From an uncultured Chloroflexota bacterium (GTDB taxonomy: Bacteria > Chloroflexota > UBA11872 > UBA12225): a DNA stretch of 37,688 nt. The notes beneath the pieces were generated by a model, which saw only the letters and a program-made list of their open reading frames with translations, had not been told where the DNA came from and did no database searches. Location of the stretch: the NCBI GenBank assembly GCA_902805635.1, contig CADCTC010000209.1:813-38500 (forward strand). The letters run 5' to 3'. A program made the position numbers and the translations under genes. Shown one piece after another: positions 21,705 to 30,659 of this stretch; position 1 is the stretch's first letter, and each line of letters opens with the position of its first letter.

Positions 21705-23345
21705 GTGGCGAGACAGGACCGTGAGCCGGTGAAGCCCGTACAGCCGCTGGAGGCCGTAGCACACGAGCCGGCGCCGGCGCGGGTGGCGCAGCTGCGCGAG
21801 CTGAAGGCGCAGGCGCTGCTGGGTGGCGGGCAGCGACGGATCGATCAGCAGCACGCGCGCGGCAAGCTGACGGCGCGCGAGCGGCTCGACCTCCTGCTCG
21901 ACGAGGGGTCGTTCGAAGAGACCGACATGCTCGTGATGCACCGCTCTTCGGACTTCGGGCTGGAAAAGCAGCGCTTCCTGGGCGATGGTGTGGTGACCGG
22001 GTGGGGGCGCATCGACGGCCGGCTGGTGTACGTCTTCTCCCAGGACTTCACCGTCTTCGGCGGGTCGCTCTCGGAGGCGTTCGCCGAGAAGATCTGCAAG
22101 GTGATGGACCTGGCGGTCAAGAACGGCGCGCCGGTCATCGGGCTCAACGATTCCGGCGGGGCGCGCATCCAGGAGGGGGTCGTTTCGCTGGGGGGCTACG
22201 CGGACATCTTCCTGCGCAACACCCTCGCGTCGGGCGTCGTACCGCAGATCAGCGCCATCATGGGGCCCTGCGCCGGTGGCGCCGTCTACTCGCCGGCCAT
22301 CACCGACTTCATCGCCATGGTGGAGGGGACGAGCTATATGTTCGTCACCGGGCCCGAGATCGTGAAGTCGGTCACGCACGAGGACGTGGACCGCGAGCAC
22401 TTGGGCGGCGCGCTGGTGCACAACGAGACCAGCGGCGTGGCCCACTTCCTGTGCGCCAGCGAGCCCGAGTGCCTGGCGCTGCTGCGCCGCCTGCTGGCCT
22501 ACCTGCCGTCCAACAACGTGGACGACGCGCCCTACGTGGACACCGGCGACGATCCGCTGCGCGCCGACCCGGAGCTCGATACGCTGGTGCCGGAGCAGCC
22601 CAACAAGCCCTACGACATGCGCGACGTGATCCGGCGCATTGCCGACGTGGAGGGCGGCGCGCTCGGTCCGGGCGGCGAGAGCACCTTCCTGGAAGTGCAG
22701 CCGCTGTTCGCGCAGAACATCGTGACTGGATTCGCGCGGCTGAATGGCCATTCAGTAGGCATCGTGGCGCAGCAGCCCAGTGTGCTGGCGGGCGTGCTCG
22801 ACATCGACTCGGCCGACAAGGCAGCGCGCTTCGTCCGCTTCTGCGACTGCTTCAACATTCCGCTGCTCACCTTCGTGGACGTGCCGGGTTTTCTGCCGGG
22901 GGTGGCGCAGGAGCACGGCGGCATCATCCGCCACGGCGCCAAATTGCTCTACGCCTACTGCGAGGCGACGGTGCCCAAGCTGACGGTGATCACGCGCAAG
23001 GCATACGGCGGCGCGTACGACGTTATGTCGAGCAAGCACATCCGCGGCGACGTGAACTACGCCTGGCCCACCGCGGAGATCGCCGTGATGGGCGCCGAAG
23101 GGGCGGTGCCGCTGATCTTCCGCGAGCAGATCGAAAAGGCGGCCGACCCCGTGGCCGAGCGGGCGCGGCTGGTGGAGGAGTACCGCGCCAAGTTCACCAG
23201 TCCCTACATCGCCGCGGCGCGCGGCTACGTCGACGACGTGATCGAGCCGCGCCACACCCGGCGCAAGCTCATCTCCGCCCTGGAGATGCTGCGCAACAAG
23301 CGCGACAGCAACCCGCCCAAGAAACACGGGAACATCCCGCTCTGA
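21705..23345 (+). CDS. Acyl-CoA (propionyl-CoA) carboxylase, carboxyltransferase subunit
   Basis: The product (546 residues from GTG 21705) is a two-domain carboxyltransferase: [64 protein letters not shown], then in the second half [49 protein letters not shown] and [17 protein letters not shown]. It transfers carboxyl from biotin to acyl-CoA; the sequence is of the propionyl-/methylmalonyl-CoA decarboxylase group, matching the mutase pathway genes in the window. GGAGGG stands about 10 nt before GTG 21705; an ATG at 21651 is an alternative without ribosome binding site. The stop overlaps the ATG of the next gene. Confidence 0.92.
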   Translation: MARQDREPVKPVQPLEAVAHEPAPARVAQLRELKAQALLGGGQRRIDQQHARGKLTARERLDLLLDEGSFEETDMLVMHRSSDFGLEKQRFLGDGVVTGWGRIDGRLVYVFSQDFTVFGGSLSEAFAEKICKVMDLAVKNGAPVIGLNDSGGARIQEGVVSLGGYADIFLRNTLASGVVPQISAIMGPCAGGAVYSPAITDFIAMVEGTSYMFVTGPEIVKSVTHEDVDREHLGGALVHNETSGVAHFLCASEPECLALLRRLLAYLPSNNVDDAPYVDTGDDPLRADPELDTLVPEQPNKPYDMRDVIRRIADVEGGALGPGGESTFLEVQPLFAQNIVTGFARLNGHSVGIVAQQPSVLAGVLDIDSADKAARFVRFCDCFNIPLLTFVDVPGFLPGVAQEHGGIIRHGAKLLYAYCEATVPKLTVITRKAYGGAYDVMSSKHIRGDVNYAWPTAEIAVMGAEGAVPLIFREQIEKAADPVAERARLVEEYRAKFTSPYIAAARGYVDDVIEPRHTRRKLISALEMLRNKRDSNPPKKHGNIPL

Positions 23346-24889
23346 TGTTCAAGCGTGTGCTGGTGGCGAACCGCGGCGAGATTGCCGTCCGCATCATCCG
23401 GGCGGTGCACGAGCTGGGAGCCGAGGCGGTGGCGATCTACTCGGAGGCCGACGAGGACGCGCTGCACGTGCGTCTCGCGGACTGGGCCTACCCAGTGGGG
23501 CCGGCGCCCGCGGCGCAGAGCTACCTCAAGACTGAGTCAGTGCTCGCAGCCGCGCGGGCGAGCGGCGCGGAGGCGGTACACCCCGGCTACGGGTTCCTCT
23601 CGGAAAACGCGGCCTTCGCGCGAGCCTGCGCCGAGGCGGGCATCGTCTTCATCGGTCCGTCCCCAGAAGCGATGGCGCTGATGGGCGACAAGGTGGCGGC
23701 GCGCCGCCTAGCGGTCGAGAACGGGGTACCGGTGGCGCCGGGCACGGCCGAGCCGGTGCGCGAGGATGCCGCCGCGCTGACGGCGGCGCGCGAGATCGGG
23801 TTCCCGCTGCTGATCAAGGCGGCGGCGGGCGGCGGCGGCAAGGGCATGCGCGCGGTACGGTCGGAAGGCGAGCTGCTCGCGGCGCTGGCGCAGGCGCGCA
23901 GTGAGGCAGCGGCCTCCTTCGGGGACGGGAGCGTCTACCTCGAGAAGCTGATCGAGCGGCCGCGCCACATCGAGGTGCAGCTGTTTGGCGACGGGCGCGG
24001 GAACGTGACGCACCTGGGAGAGCGAGAGTGCTCGATCCAGCGGCGCTTCCAGAAGGTAGTGGAGGAGGCGCCGGCGCCGGGCCTCCCCGCGGCAGTGCGG
24101 CAGCGGCTGTGGCAGGCGGCGGTGGACCTTGCGAGCGCGGCGCGCTATGGCGGCGCCGGCACGGTGGAGTTCCTGTACGAGCCATCCACCGAGCGCTTCT
24201 ACTTCCTCGAAGTGAACGCGCGCCTACAGGTGGAGCACCCGGTGACCGAGATGGTGACGGGGGTAGACCTGGTGCAGGCGCAGCTGCGACTGGCGGCGGG
24301 AGCGTCGTTGGACGAGGCGCTGGGAGCGCGGTCTGAGGCGGCCCTCCACGTGATTGAGGTGCGAGTGAGTGCGGAGGACCCGTACGGGCAGTGGTTCCCT
24401 TCCACGGGACGGATCGAGCTGCTGCGCGAGCCGGGCGGCCTGGGGATCAGGATGGACAGTGCGTGTGAGCCGGGGCTGGAGGTGGGGGTCAACTATGACC
24501 CCCTGCTGGCGAAGCTGATCGCTTGGGGGCGGTCGCGAGAAGAGGCCATCGCGCGCCTGCGCCGGGCGCTGGACGAGTACACGCTCACAGGGGTGCGGAC
24601 GACGCTGCCGTTCCATCGCTGGCTGGTGCGCGACGAGGCGTTCCAGCGGGGCGACCTCTCGACGTCGTTCATCGCGGAGCGCTGGCAGCCCGACCAGGGA
24701 GTCGTGTTGGAGGACCATGTGCGGGCGGCCGCGCTGGTCGCGGCGGACGCGACCGCCCGCGCGAGACGTGCGGTGCAAGTCACGGCCGGCCGAGGCGCGG
24801 CTGAAGGAACCGCAGTTGGCGTGCCGCGCAGCGTGGATACGCGGCGGGAGTGGCGCAGCGCCGCGCGCCAGGCGGGGCTGCGGCGATGA
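23345..24889 (+). CDS. Biotin carboxylase subunit of acyl-CoA carboxylase
   Basis: A 514-residue biotin carboxylase: [37 protein letters not shown]-grasp loop AAGGGGKGMR, RPRHIEVQ, ERECSIQRRFQK, EVNARLQVEHPVTEMVTG and NYDPLLAKLIAWG. It uses ATP and bicarbonate to carboxylate the biotin of the carrier protein. It exceeds a bare 450-residue carboxylase by about 60 residues of Ala/Arg-rich C-terminus, where fused homologues continue to a biotin carrier; here the carrier is a separate gene. ATG overlaps the upstream stop (TGATG) and its own stop overlaps the next ATG (ATGA). Confidence 0.95.
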   Translation: MFKRVLVANRGEIAVRIIRAVHELGAEAVAIYSEADEDALHVRLADWAYPVGPAPAAQSYLKTESVLAAARASGAEAVHPGYGFLSENAAFARACAEAGIVFIGPSPEAMALMGDKVAARRLAVENGVPVAPGTAEPVREDAAALTAAREIGFPLLIKAAAGGGGKGMRAVRSEGELLAALAQARSEAAASFGDGSVYLEKLIERPRHIEVQLFGDGRGNVTHLGERECSIQRRFQKVVEEAPAPGLPAAVRQRLWQAAVDLASAARYGGAGTVEFLYEPSTERFYFLEVNARLQVEHPVTEMVTGVDLVQAQLRLAAGASLDEALGARSEAALHVIEVRVSAEDPYGQWFPSTGRIELLREPGGLGIRMDSACEPGLEVGVNYDPLLAKLIAWGRSREEAIARLRRALDEYTLTGVRTTLPFHRWLVRDEAFQRGDLSTSFIAERWQPDQGVVLEDHVRAAALVAADATARARRAVQVTAGRGAAEGTAVGVPRSVDTRREWRSAARQAGLRR

Positions 24890-25407
24890 AGCTCCTGGTA
24901 CAGGTGGCTGGGGCCACGCTGGAGGTTGAGACCGGCGAAGACAGCGTACAGGTGGTCGGGGAACCCAACGCGCTGGTGCGGCGGGTGAGACCAGGGCTCT
25001 ACCGCGTCAGCGTGGGTGGGCGGTCCTACGAGGTGGCGCTGGACCTGGCGCACACTGCAGGGGCGGGGGGCGTGGCTGCGGAGGGGACGGCTCAAGTGGA
25101 CGGCGCGTTCGTGCCGCTGGCCGTGCTCGACGTGCGTCAGCGGGCAATGGCGTCGGTGGCGCGGGAGGGCGGCGCGAGGGGCAGCACGGTGGTGGAGGTG
25201 AAAGCGCCGATGCCGGGGCGCATCGTGGCGGTACCGGTGCAGGTCGGAGAGCAAGTGGCGCGCGGGCAAACGGTGGTGGTGTTGGAGGCGATGAAGATGG
25301 AAAGCTCCATCGCCGCGCCGCAGGCCGGGGTGGTGGAAGCAGTGCTGGTCACCCCCGGCCAGGCGGTGCAGCAGCGCCATGCGCTGGTGCGCCTGCGGGC
25401 CGAATAA
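24886..25407 (+). CDS. Biotin carboxyl carrier protein of acyl-CoA carboxylase
   Basis: The 173-residue protein has an N-terminal region of beta character (LLVQVAGATLEVE, YRVSVGGRSYEVAL) and a biotinyl domain: VKAPMPGRIVAVPVQVGEQV, then LEAMKMES with biotin-acceptor K137 in the classic EAMKME context. It shuttles carboxyl-biotin between the two preceding subunits. The start overlaps the upstream stop (ATGA). The last 59 nt overlap the 3' end of the convergent GT87-type gene. Confidence 0.93.
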   Translation: MKLLVQVAGATLEVETGEDSVQVVGEPNALVRRVRPGLYRVSVGGRSYEVALDLAHTAGAGGVAAEGTAQVDGAFVPLAVLDVRQRAMASVAREGGARGSTVVEVKAPMPGRIVAVPVQVGEQVARGQTVVVLEAMKMESSIAAPQAGVVEAVLVTPGQAVQQRHALVRLRAE

Positions 25408-26611
25408 GGCCCGCGATCGCCAAGAGCGCAGCATAGGCCAGGGCGATCAAGGAGCCGGTCTTCCACGGCCAGACGGTGGACACCGGGGCCAGGAACACGG
25501 AGAGCGCGGCGGAAGTAACGACGAACAAGAGGGCTCTGTGTCTCTCAAACCTAGCGAGGGACATAGCCAGTGGCACAAGGAGCATGATGGCGCTGGTCTC
25601 CCAGGCGGGCGGGACGATCAGCGCGCCCGCCACGATGGCGCGCGCAGCGCCACGCAGCTCAGCGGTGCGGATGGCGTCTGCTCCAGCCTGTTGATGGTGA
25701 ACCTGCCATCCGGTGGCTGTCCATACGAGCAGGCAGAGCGCTGCGACGAGGCTGGCGACGACGGGGATGGGGTCTGGTAAGAGAACGCCAAGCACGACAT
25801 ACAGTGCCGGCGATGACGGCGCCATGGCCGGGACGCGGGCATACTGGGCGGCTGCGGCGAGGAACGCGGAGAACCAGGTGGGGAGAAGGGCGGTGGCGAT
25901 GACAACCGGGATCAAAGTTGCACAGGCGGCGCCGGCCAGGAAGCGGGCGGCGCCCGTCCCGCAGCGACGGACGAGCCGCCAGAGCTGGAACGAGCACCAG
26001 GACAGCGCCAGGAGGACGACGAGCTGCGGCTTGAGGAGAGCGGCGAGCGCGAGGCAGGCCCCGGCGGTGAATGGGTGGCGACGGGAGAGGAACAGGGCGC
26101 CGGCAACCAGGGGTGGGACGGCCAGGCCGGGTTGGGCCAGGGTGATGTTCCAGAGCGTTGGGAGGAACAGGAGGCTGAGCACGACGGCAGTGAGCCGGTT
26201 GGAGGCAGGGGCTGTGGGACGCTGCGCCAGCAGCGCCAGCAGGCCCGCCGCGGGCAACGCGACCAGGCCGGCGGCGAGCCAGAACGCGAGCGCCACGAGG
26301 TACGGGAGAAACGCCAACGGAGTGAGCAGCAGCGCGCCGGGCAGGGGATACAGGAAGCCGAAGGCGGTCTGGGCGGCTTCGGCTGAGACGCCTCGCAAGA
26401 AAGGGGTCTGGGCAGCGATCTCGGCGGTCACGGCGGCGCTGTAAGGGTCACGACCGAGGAGCAGCAGCTGGCGGAGCCCATACCAGCGCGGGAAGAGGTC
26501 CGTCTCCGTTCCGCGCAGGTCGGCGAAGCGCTCGCAAAGGAGCACGAGTGCGAGCGCCGCCGCGGCGAGCAGAGCGAGGCGCGCTCGCTGGCTGAATGGC
26601 CCACGTGGCAT
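25349..26611 (-). CDS. GT87-type polytopic membrane glycosyltransferase-like protein
   Basis: The 420-residue protein has roughly ten hydrophobic helices and an acidic residue in the first outer loop, ETDLFPRWYGLRQLLL, followed by GRDPYSAAV. This is the pattern of GT87 (polyprenyl-phosphate mannosyltransferase) proteins, where the Asp is thought catalytic. LLKPQLVVLL in the middle is also typical. The donor would be a polyprenyl-phosphate sugar and the acceptor a cell-envelope glycan, but specificity cannot be read. A -10-like TATCCT ends 10 nt before the ATG, and no ribosome binding site is visible. Its 3' end overlaps the biotin carrier gene. Confidence 0.8.
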   Translation of the reverse strand: MPRGPFSQRARLALLAAAALALVLLCERFADLRGTETDLFPRWYGLRQLLLLGRDPYSAAVTAEIAAQTPFLRGVSAEAAQTAFGFLYPLPGALLLTPLAFLPYLVALAFWLAAGLVALPAAGLLALLAQRPTAPASNRLTAVVLSLLFLPTLWNITLAQPGLAVPPLVAGALFLSRRHPFTAGACLALAALLKPQLVVLLALSWCSFQLWRLVRRCGTGAARFLAGAACATLIPVVIATALLPTWFSAFLAAAAQYARVPAMAPSSPALYVVLGVLLPDPIPVVASLVAALCLLVWTATGWQVHHQQAGADAIRTAELRGAARAIVAGALIVPPAWETSAIMLLVPLAMSLARFERHRALLFVVTSAALSVFLAPVSTVWPWKTGSLIALAYAALLAIAGLIRPAGAPAHGAAAPPGRG

Positions 26612-26684
26612 GACCTGGCGCAGGATAGCGGTACACTACGCGCGCTGCGCAGATCGGCGGGTGTGCGGCTACCAAACCGGTGAC

Positions 26685-26705
26685 GGCAAGGGACGAGCCC
26701 TTGCC
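26685..26705. repeat. Short palindromic repeat GGCAAGGG-CCCTTGCC
   Basis: GGCAAGGG (26685-26692) and CCCTTGCC (26698-26705) form a perfect 8-bp stem with loop ACGAG, in the divergent region upstream of the deacetylase. It has the look of a dispersed palindrome, one of several different ones in the window. Confidence 0.5.
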
Positions 26706-26766
26706 CTACTGTCAAGCGGGACGTGTACGTCAAGCTCCGCCGGCAGATGGCGTTGAGAGAGGGAAC

Positions 26767-28227
26767 GTGGCTCCAGGCAGCCAGTTGGGGCAACTCCGTA
26801 GTGTCGGCGGCACGCGGCGGCGGTGGCTCGCCACGGGGCTGGCGTTGGGAGCGCACGCCGCCGGATTGAGCGGTGGAAAAGCGAGCGCAGCGGCAGCACG
26901 CGTGGACCGCGCCAACGTGCCGGCGGACTACATTGGGTTCGTGGAGGTGCCGCGCTACTTCCCGGAGACGCAGCACAACGTGGACGGCCAGTTCCACACG
27001 CACTTCTGGCGGCATGGCGGTGTGGATACGTTTGGGTATCCACTGACCAACGAGTTCTGGACGCCGGGCGAGCACGGCGGCGGGGCGGGGCGCATGGTGC
27101 AGTACTTCCAGCGGGCGCGGCTAGAGTTCGACCTAGACGATAGAGTGGTGGTGCGTAGTCTGCTGGGCGACCTGCTGGAGAAGGCCCAGCCCGCGGAGCA
27201 CCCGGCGCCGGGCATCCGCTACTTCCCGGAGACGGGTCACAACGTCGGGCAGTCGTTCCTGGTGTTCTTCGAGCAGGCGGGGGGCGCGGCGGCGCTGGGG
27301 TACCCCATCTCGGAAGAGGTAGAGGAGAACGGGCGGCCGGCGCAGTGGTTCGAGCGCGCGCGGTTGGAGTGGTGGCCCGAGCTGACGCCGGCGCGGCGCG
27401 TGCAGTTTGGGCTGGTGGGCGAAGAGCACCTGGCATTAGTGCGAGACGACGTGCCGGCGGCGGCGCTGCAGCCGGCAGAGCCACTGCCGCCGCTCAAGGA
27501 GTGGGTGCTGCCGCCTCCGCCGCGACCGCCGCGCGTCGCCTGGGCGCCGGTGGACGTGCCCATGCTCTACTACCACCAGGTGCCGTCGCAGAAGCAGCTG
27601 CGCGACCAGATTGTGGCGTTCCGGGAGGCGGGGCGGGAGATCGTCTCGCTCGGGCGCGTGGTGGACGCGCTGCGCGGCGAGGGGCCCGCGCTCCCGGCAA
27701 AGCCGCTGGTGCTGACCTTTGACGACTCGTGGGTGTCGCAGATCCAGAATGGTGCGCCAGTGTTGCAGGCGGAGGGTGTGTCCGGCACGTTCTTCGTGAT
27801 CACGCGCTACATGGAGCGCGTGCCGGGTTACATGAGCTGGAACCAGGCGCGCACGCTCAAGGAGTTGGGTTTCGAGGTGGAGTCGCACACGCAGAACCAC
27901 CCCGACCTGGACCGGCTGCTAGGAGAGGACGATGGCGCAGCGACTGCAGAAATCTGGGAATCGCTGGCCGAGCTAGAGAGCCGGCTGGGACGTTCGCAGC
28001 GCTTCCTGGCCTACCCCAACGGGCGCTGGAACGGCGCCGTGGCAGCCCTGACGGCGCGAGTCTATCGCGCAGCGGTTGCGACGGGCGGCGGGCTGTTTCA
28101 GTCACAGCAGAACCTGTACCAGATGCGGCGCATCAAGGCCGAGCCGAGCTACAAGCCCGAGGTGCTGCTCAAGGCGATGGGTCACGAGGTTCCGGACCCG
28201 GCGGCGAAGGAAAAAGACTCTGAATAG
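26767..28227 (+). CDS. Secreted polysaccharide deacetylase with two FGYP/RARLE repeats
   Basis: GTG 26767 is preceded by GAGAGGGAAC. The 486-residue product has a twin-arginine-like signal (TRRRWLATGLALGAHAAG), two copies of a repeat domain (YFPETQHNVDGQFHTHFW...FGYPLTNEF...QYFQRARLEFD and YFPETGHNVGQSFLVFFE...LGYPISEEV...QWFERARLEWW, about residues 60-205), a proline-rich linker, and a NodB-type deacetylase domain from about 260: LVLTFDDSW with D319/D320, SHTQNHPDLD with H374 and H378, and FLAYPNGRWN. These enzymes deacetylate N-acetylated cell-wall or matrix glycans. The repeats probably bind the envelope. Followed 30 nt later by purA. Confidence 0.88.
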   Translation: MAPGSQLGQLRSVGGTRRRWLATGLALGAHAAGLSGGKASAAAARVDRANVPADYIGFVEVPRYFPETQHNVDGQFHTHFWRHGGVDTFGYPLTNEFWTPGEHGGGAGRMVQYFQRARLEFDLDDRVVVRSLLGDLLEKAQPAEHPAPGIRYFPETGHNVGQSFLVFFEQAGGAAALGYPISEEVEENGRPAQWFERARLEWWPELTPARRVQFGLVGEEHLALVRDDVPAAALQPAEPLPPLKEWVLPPPPRPPRVAWAPVDVPMLYYHQVPSQKQLRDQIVAFREAGREIVSLGRVVDALRGEGPALPAKPLVLTFDDSWVSQIQNGAPVLQAEGVSGTFFVITRYMERVPGYMSWNQARTLKELGFEVESHTQNHPDLDRLLGEDDGAATAEIWESLAELESRLGRSQRFLAYPNGRWNGAVAALTARVYRAAVATGGGLFQSQQNLYQMRRIKAEPSYKPEVLLKAMGHEVPDPAAKEKDSE

Positions 28228-28257
28228 GTGGCCGCACAGGTACACTTCCCGTCCGTC

Positions 28258-29586
28258 ATGGCAGTAACCGCCGTCGTCGGCTGCGGGTGGGGTGATGAGG
28301 GCAAGGGCAAGATCGTGGATGCCCTGGCCGCGGAGCGCCACGCGCGCCTTGTAATCCGGTTTAACGGCGGTCCCAACGCCGGGCATACCGTGGTCCCCGA
28401 AGTGGATGGATCGGACAAGCCCGCCTGGAGCGGCGTGGTGTTCCGGCTGCATCAGGTCCCTTCAGGCGTATTTACGCCGGGGTGTGTTTGCCTGGTGGGC
28501 ACCGGGACGGTGGTGGATCCCGATGGGTTCCTGCGCGAGCTCGCCGAGCTTGAGCAGCACGGGGTGAGCACCGAGAACGTGTTGCTCTCGGACCGCGCCC
28601 ACCTGGTGCTGCCGATGCACCGCGACCGTGAGCGGTTGCTGGAGCAGGCGCGCGAGCAGCTCAAGCAGGGCACCACGCTCCAGGGGATCGGGCCGACGTA
28701 CGAAGACAAGATGGCGCGTATCGGCCTGCGGCTGGGCGATCTGCTGGATGGCGAGTACCTGGACGAGTACCTGCCGTTCCTGGCCGAAGAGCACTCGCGC
28801 CGGCTGGGAGCGCTTGGTGGGGAGCCCGTCTCCGCCGGGGAGCTGCGCGAACTGTGCGACAGGTGGGCACAGCAGATCGGGCACCGGATCGTAGACAGCC
28901 ATCCCCTGGTGCAGCGCACGCTGCGCGAAGGCGGCGACCTGATCCTGGAAGGCCAGCTGGGCGCGTGCCGTGAGATCGACTGGGGGATCTACCCATACGT
29001 CACGTCGTCGGGAGCAACGGCGGCCGCCGGCGCGGCAGGGTCGGGTGTGCCGGTGACGGCGATCAATGAGGTCATCGGGGTGCTCAAGGCGTTCTCCACC
29101 ACGGTCGGTGAGGGGCCGTTCGTCACCGAGCTGTTTGGCGCGGAGGCGGACCGGCTGCGCTACGCCGGTGAGTCCGAGTCCGAGCATGAATTCGGCGCTA
29201 CCACCGGCCGGTCGCGGCGCTGCGGCTGGTTCGACGCGGTGGCGGCGCGCCAGGCAGCTGCGCTCAATGGCTGCACCGACATAGCTCTGACCAAGCTGGA
29301 CGTGCTCGACGGGTTGCTGCCGGAGCTGCAGGTGGCCAGTGGATACGAGATGAACGGCGAGCGCGTGGAGTACGTGCCCAGCAGCACGCGGCGGCTCAAG
29401 TACGTCACGCCGGTGTACGAGACGCTGCCTTGCTGGAAGCAGCCGTCGCGCGGCGCGCGGACTTGGGAGCGGTTGCCGGCGGAGGCGCAGGCGTACGCCA
29501 AGCGGATTGAGCAACTGGTAGAAGTCCCGGTGACCTACCTGGGCACCGGGCCAGCACGCCTGGCAATGGCCAAGCAGACGACCTGA
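28258..29586 (+). CDS. purA: Adenylosuccinate synthase, divergent
   Basis: The protein has 442 residues from ATG 28258. It makes adenylosuccinate from IMP, aspartate and GTP in AMP synthesis. Visible motifs are WGDEGKGKIVD (catalytic Asp retained), NGGPNAGHTV, GIGPTYEDKMARIGLRLGDLL, YPYVTSSGATAA, TTGRSRRCGWFD and TKLDVLDGL. Some positions differ from the usual form: TTLQGIGP instead of TTGRGIGP, and EGQLGACREIDWG where most have an EGAQGxxLDIDxG pattern. The C-terminal nucleotide motif is GTGPARLAM instead of the usual GPxRxQTI. The retained Asp excludes a PurZ-type assignment. There is no ribosome binding site; TACACT ends 11 nt upstream. GTG 28228 is an alternative start. Confidence 0.9.
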   Translation: MAVTAVVGCGWGDEGKGKIVDALAAERHARLVIRFNGGPNAGHTVVPEVDGSDKPAWSGVVFRLHQVPSGVFTPGCVCLVGTGTVVDPDGFLRELAELEQHGVSTENVLLSDRAHLVLPMHRDRERLLEQAREQLKQGTTLQGIGPTYEDKMARIGLRLGDLLDGEYLDEYLPFLAEEHSRRLGALGGEPVSAGELRELCDRWAQQIGHRIVDSHPLVQRTLREGGDLILEGQLGACREIDWGIYPYVTSSGATAAAGAAGSGVPVTAINEVIGVLKAFSTTVGEGPFVTELFGAEADRLRYAGESESEHEFGATTGRSRRCGWFDAVAARQAAALNGCTDIALTKLDVLDGLLPELQVASGYEMNGERVEYVPSSTRRLKYVTPVYETLPCWKQPSRGARTWERLPAEAQAYAKRIEQLVEVPVTYLGTGPARLAMAKQTT

Positions 29587-29590
29587 CCCC

Positions 29591-29613
29591 CTCCCCTTAG
29601 ACCAGGGGAGTTT
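29591..29613 (+). terminator. Short hairpin after purA
   Basis: CTCCCCT (29591-29597) pairs with AGGGGAG (29604-29610), followed by TTT. A weak intrinsic terminator between purA and the aldolase gene, which has its own ribosome binding site. Confidence 0.45.
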
Positions 29614-29662
29614 CGCACGCGGTACGTAGGGCCGCACAGCGCAAAAGCAAGGAGAAACTGCC

Positions 29663-30658
29663 ATGCCGATGGTCCCGATGAAGCAGGTGCTGGACGAGGC
29701 CGAGAAGGGCGGCTACGGCGTTGGCGCCTTCAACGTCAACAACATGGAGCAGATCCAGGCGATCATGCGTGCGGCGCGTGAGGCGAACTCGCCGGTGATC
29801 GTTCAGGCGTCCAGGGGGGCGCTGCGCTACAGCAACCTGATCTACCTCAAGAAGCTGATGGAGGCGGCGGTCGAAGAGAACCCCGACCTCAAGATCGTGC
29901 TGCACCTTGACCACGGCAACGACCTGGAGGTGGTCCAGCAGGCGATCGACCTGGGCTTCACGTCGGTGATGCTGGACGGCTCGCTGGAGGCCGACGGCAA
30001 GACGCCGCGCTCCTTCGAGAGCAACGTGGACATCACGCGCCGGGCGGTGGAGCTGGCGCACCCCTACGGCGTGACGGTCGAGGGCGAGCTAGGCACGCTC
30101 GGTGGCGTGGAAGAGCACGTCGCGGCGAGCGTGGCGATCCTCACCGAGCCGGAAGAGGCGGTGCAGTTCATCGAGCAGACCGGGGTGGACGCGCTGGCGG
30201 TAGCGATCGGCACGTCGCACGGGGCGTACAAGTTCAAGGACGTGCCCAAGCTGGCCATAGACCGGGTGGAGACGATTCACCGGCTGGCGCCCCACGCACG
30301 GCTGGTGATGCACGGCTCGTCTAGCGTGCCACAGGACCTGGTGGAGGCGGTCAACCGCTATGGCGGCGCCATGCCCAACGCGCGTGGCGTCCCCGTAGAA
30401 GCGATCCAGGACGCCATCACCAAGGGCATCCGCAAGATCAACGTGGACACCGACACGCGCATCGCGGCGACGGCCACCATCCGGCGGATCTATCACGAAG
30501 ACCCAAGCGTCTTCGATCCGCGCGAGTACCTCGGCCCGGCGCGCGAGGCGATCTACAAGGTGGTCAAGGCGCGCATCGAGGCATTCGGCAGCGCAGGCCA
30601 CAACGACGACTACGGGCCCAAGACGCTGGACGACATGAAGCGGGAGTACGCCCGCTAG
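29663..30658 (+). CDS. fba: Class II fructose-bisphosphate aldolase
   Basis: AAGGAG stands about 9 nt before ATG 29663. The 331-residue enzyme interconverts fructose 1,6-bisphosphate with dihydroxyacetone phosphate and glyceraldehyde 3-phosphate. Zinc- and substrate-site motifs are GAFNVNNMEQIQAI, LHLDHGNDLEVV, SVMLDGSLE, VEGELGTLGGVEEHV, GTSHGAYKF, LVMHGSSSVP and KINVDTDTRIA. Length and motifs are those of the standard class IIB enzyme. It converges with the next gene, leaving one base between stops. Confidence 0.95.
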   Translation: MPMVPMKQVLDEAEKGGYGVGAFNVNNMEQIQAIMRAAREANSPVIVQASRGALRYSNLIYLKKLMEAAVEENPDLKIVLHLDHGNDLEVVQQAIDLGFTSVMLDGSLEADGKTPRSFESNVDITRRAVELAHPYGVTVEGELGTLGGVEEHVAASVAILTEPEEAVQFIEQTGVDALAVAIGTSHGAYKFKDVPKLAIDRVETIHRLAPHARLVMHGSSSVPQDLVEAVNRYGGAMPNARGVPVEAIQDAITKGIRKINVDTDTRIAATATIRRIYHEDPSVFDPREYLGPAREAIYKVVKARIEAFGSAGHNDDYGPKTLDDMKREYAR

Positions 30659-30659
30659 T

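Noticed and set aside
22001..23344. Long upstream extension of the biotin carboxylase frame across the carboxyltransferase gene
   Set aside because: The frame is open because of GC-rich third-position bias. Its translation is Arg/Gly-rich and unnatural, while the other frame encodes a complete carboxyltransferase.
28258..29586. PurZ-like enzyme for 2-aminoadenine (Z) DNA
   Set aside because: PurZ loses the catalytic Asp of the GDEGKGK motif, which is intact here, and there are no phage genes around.
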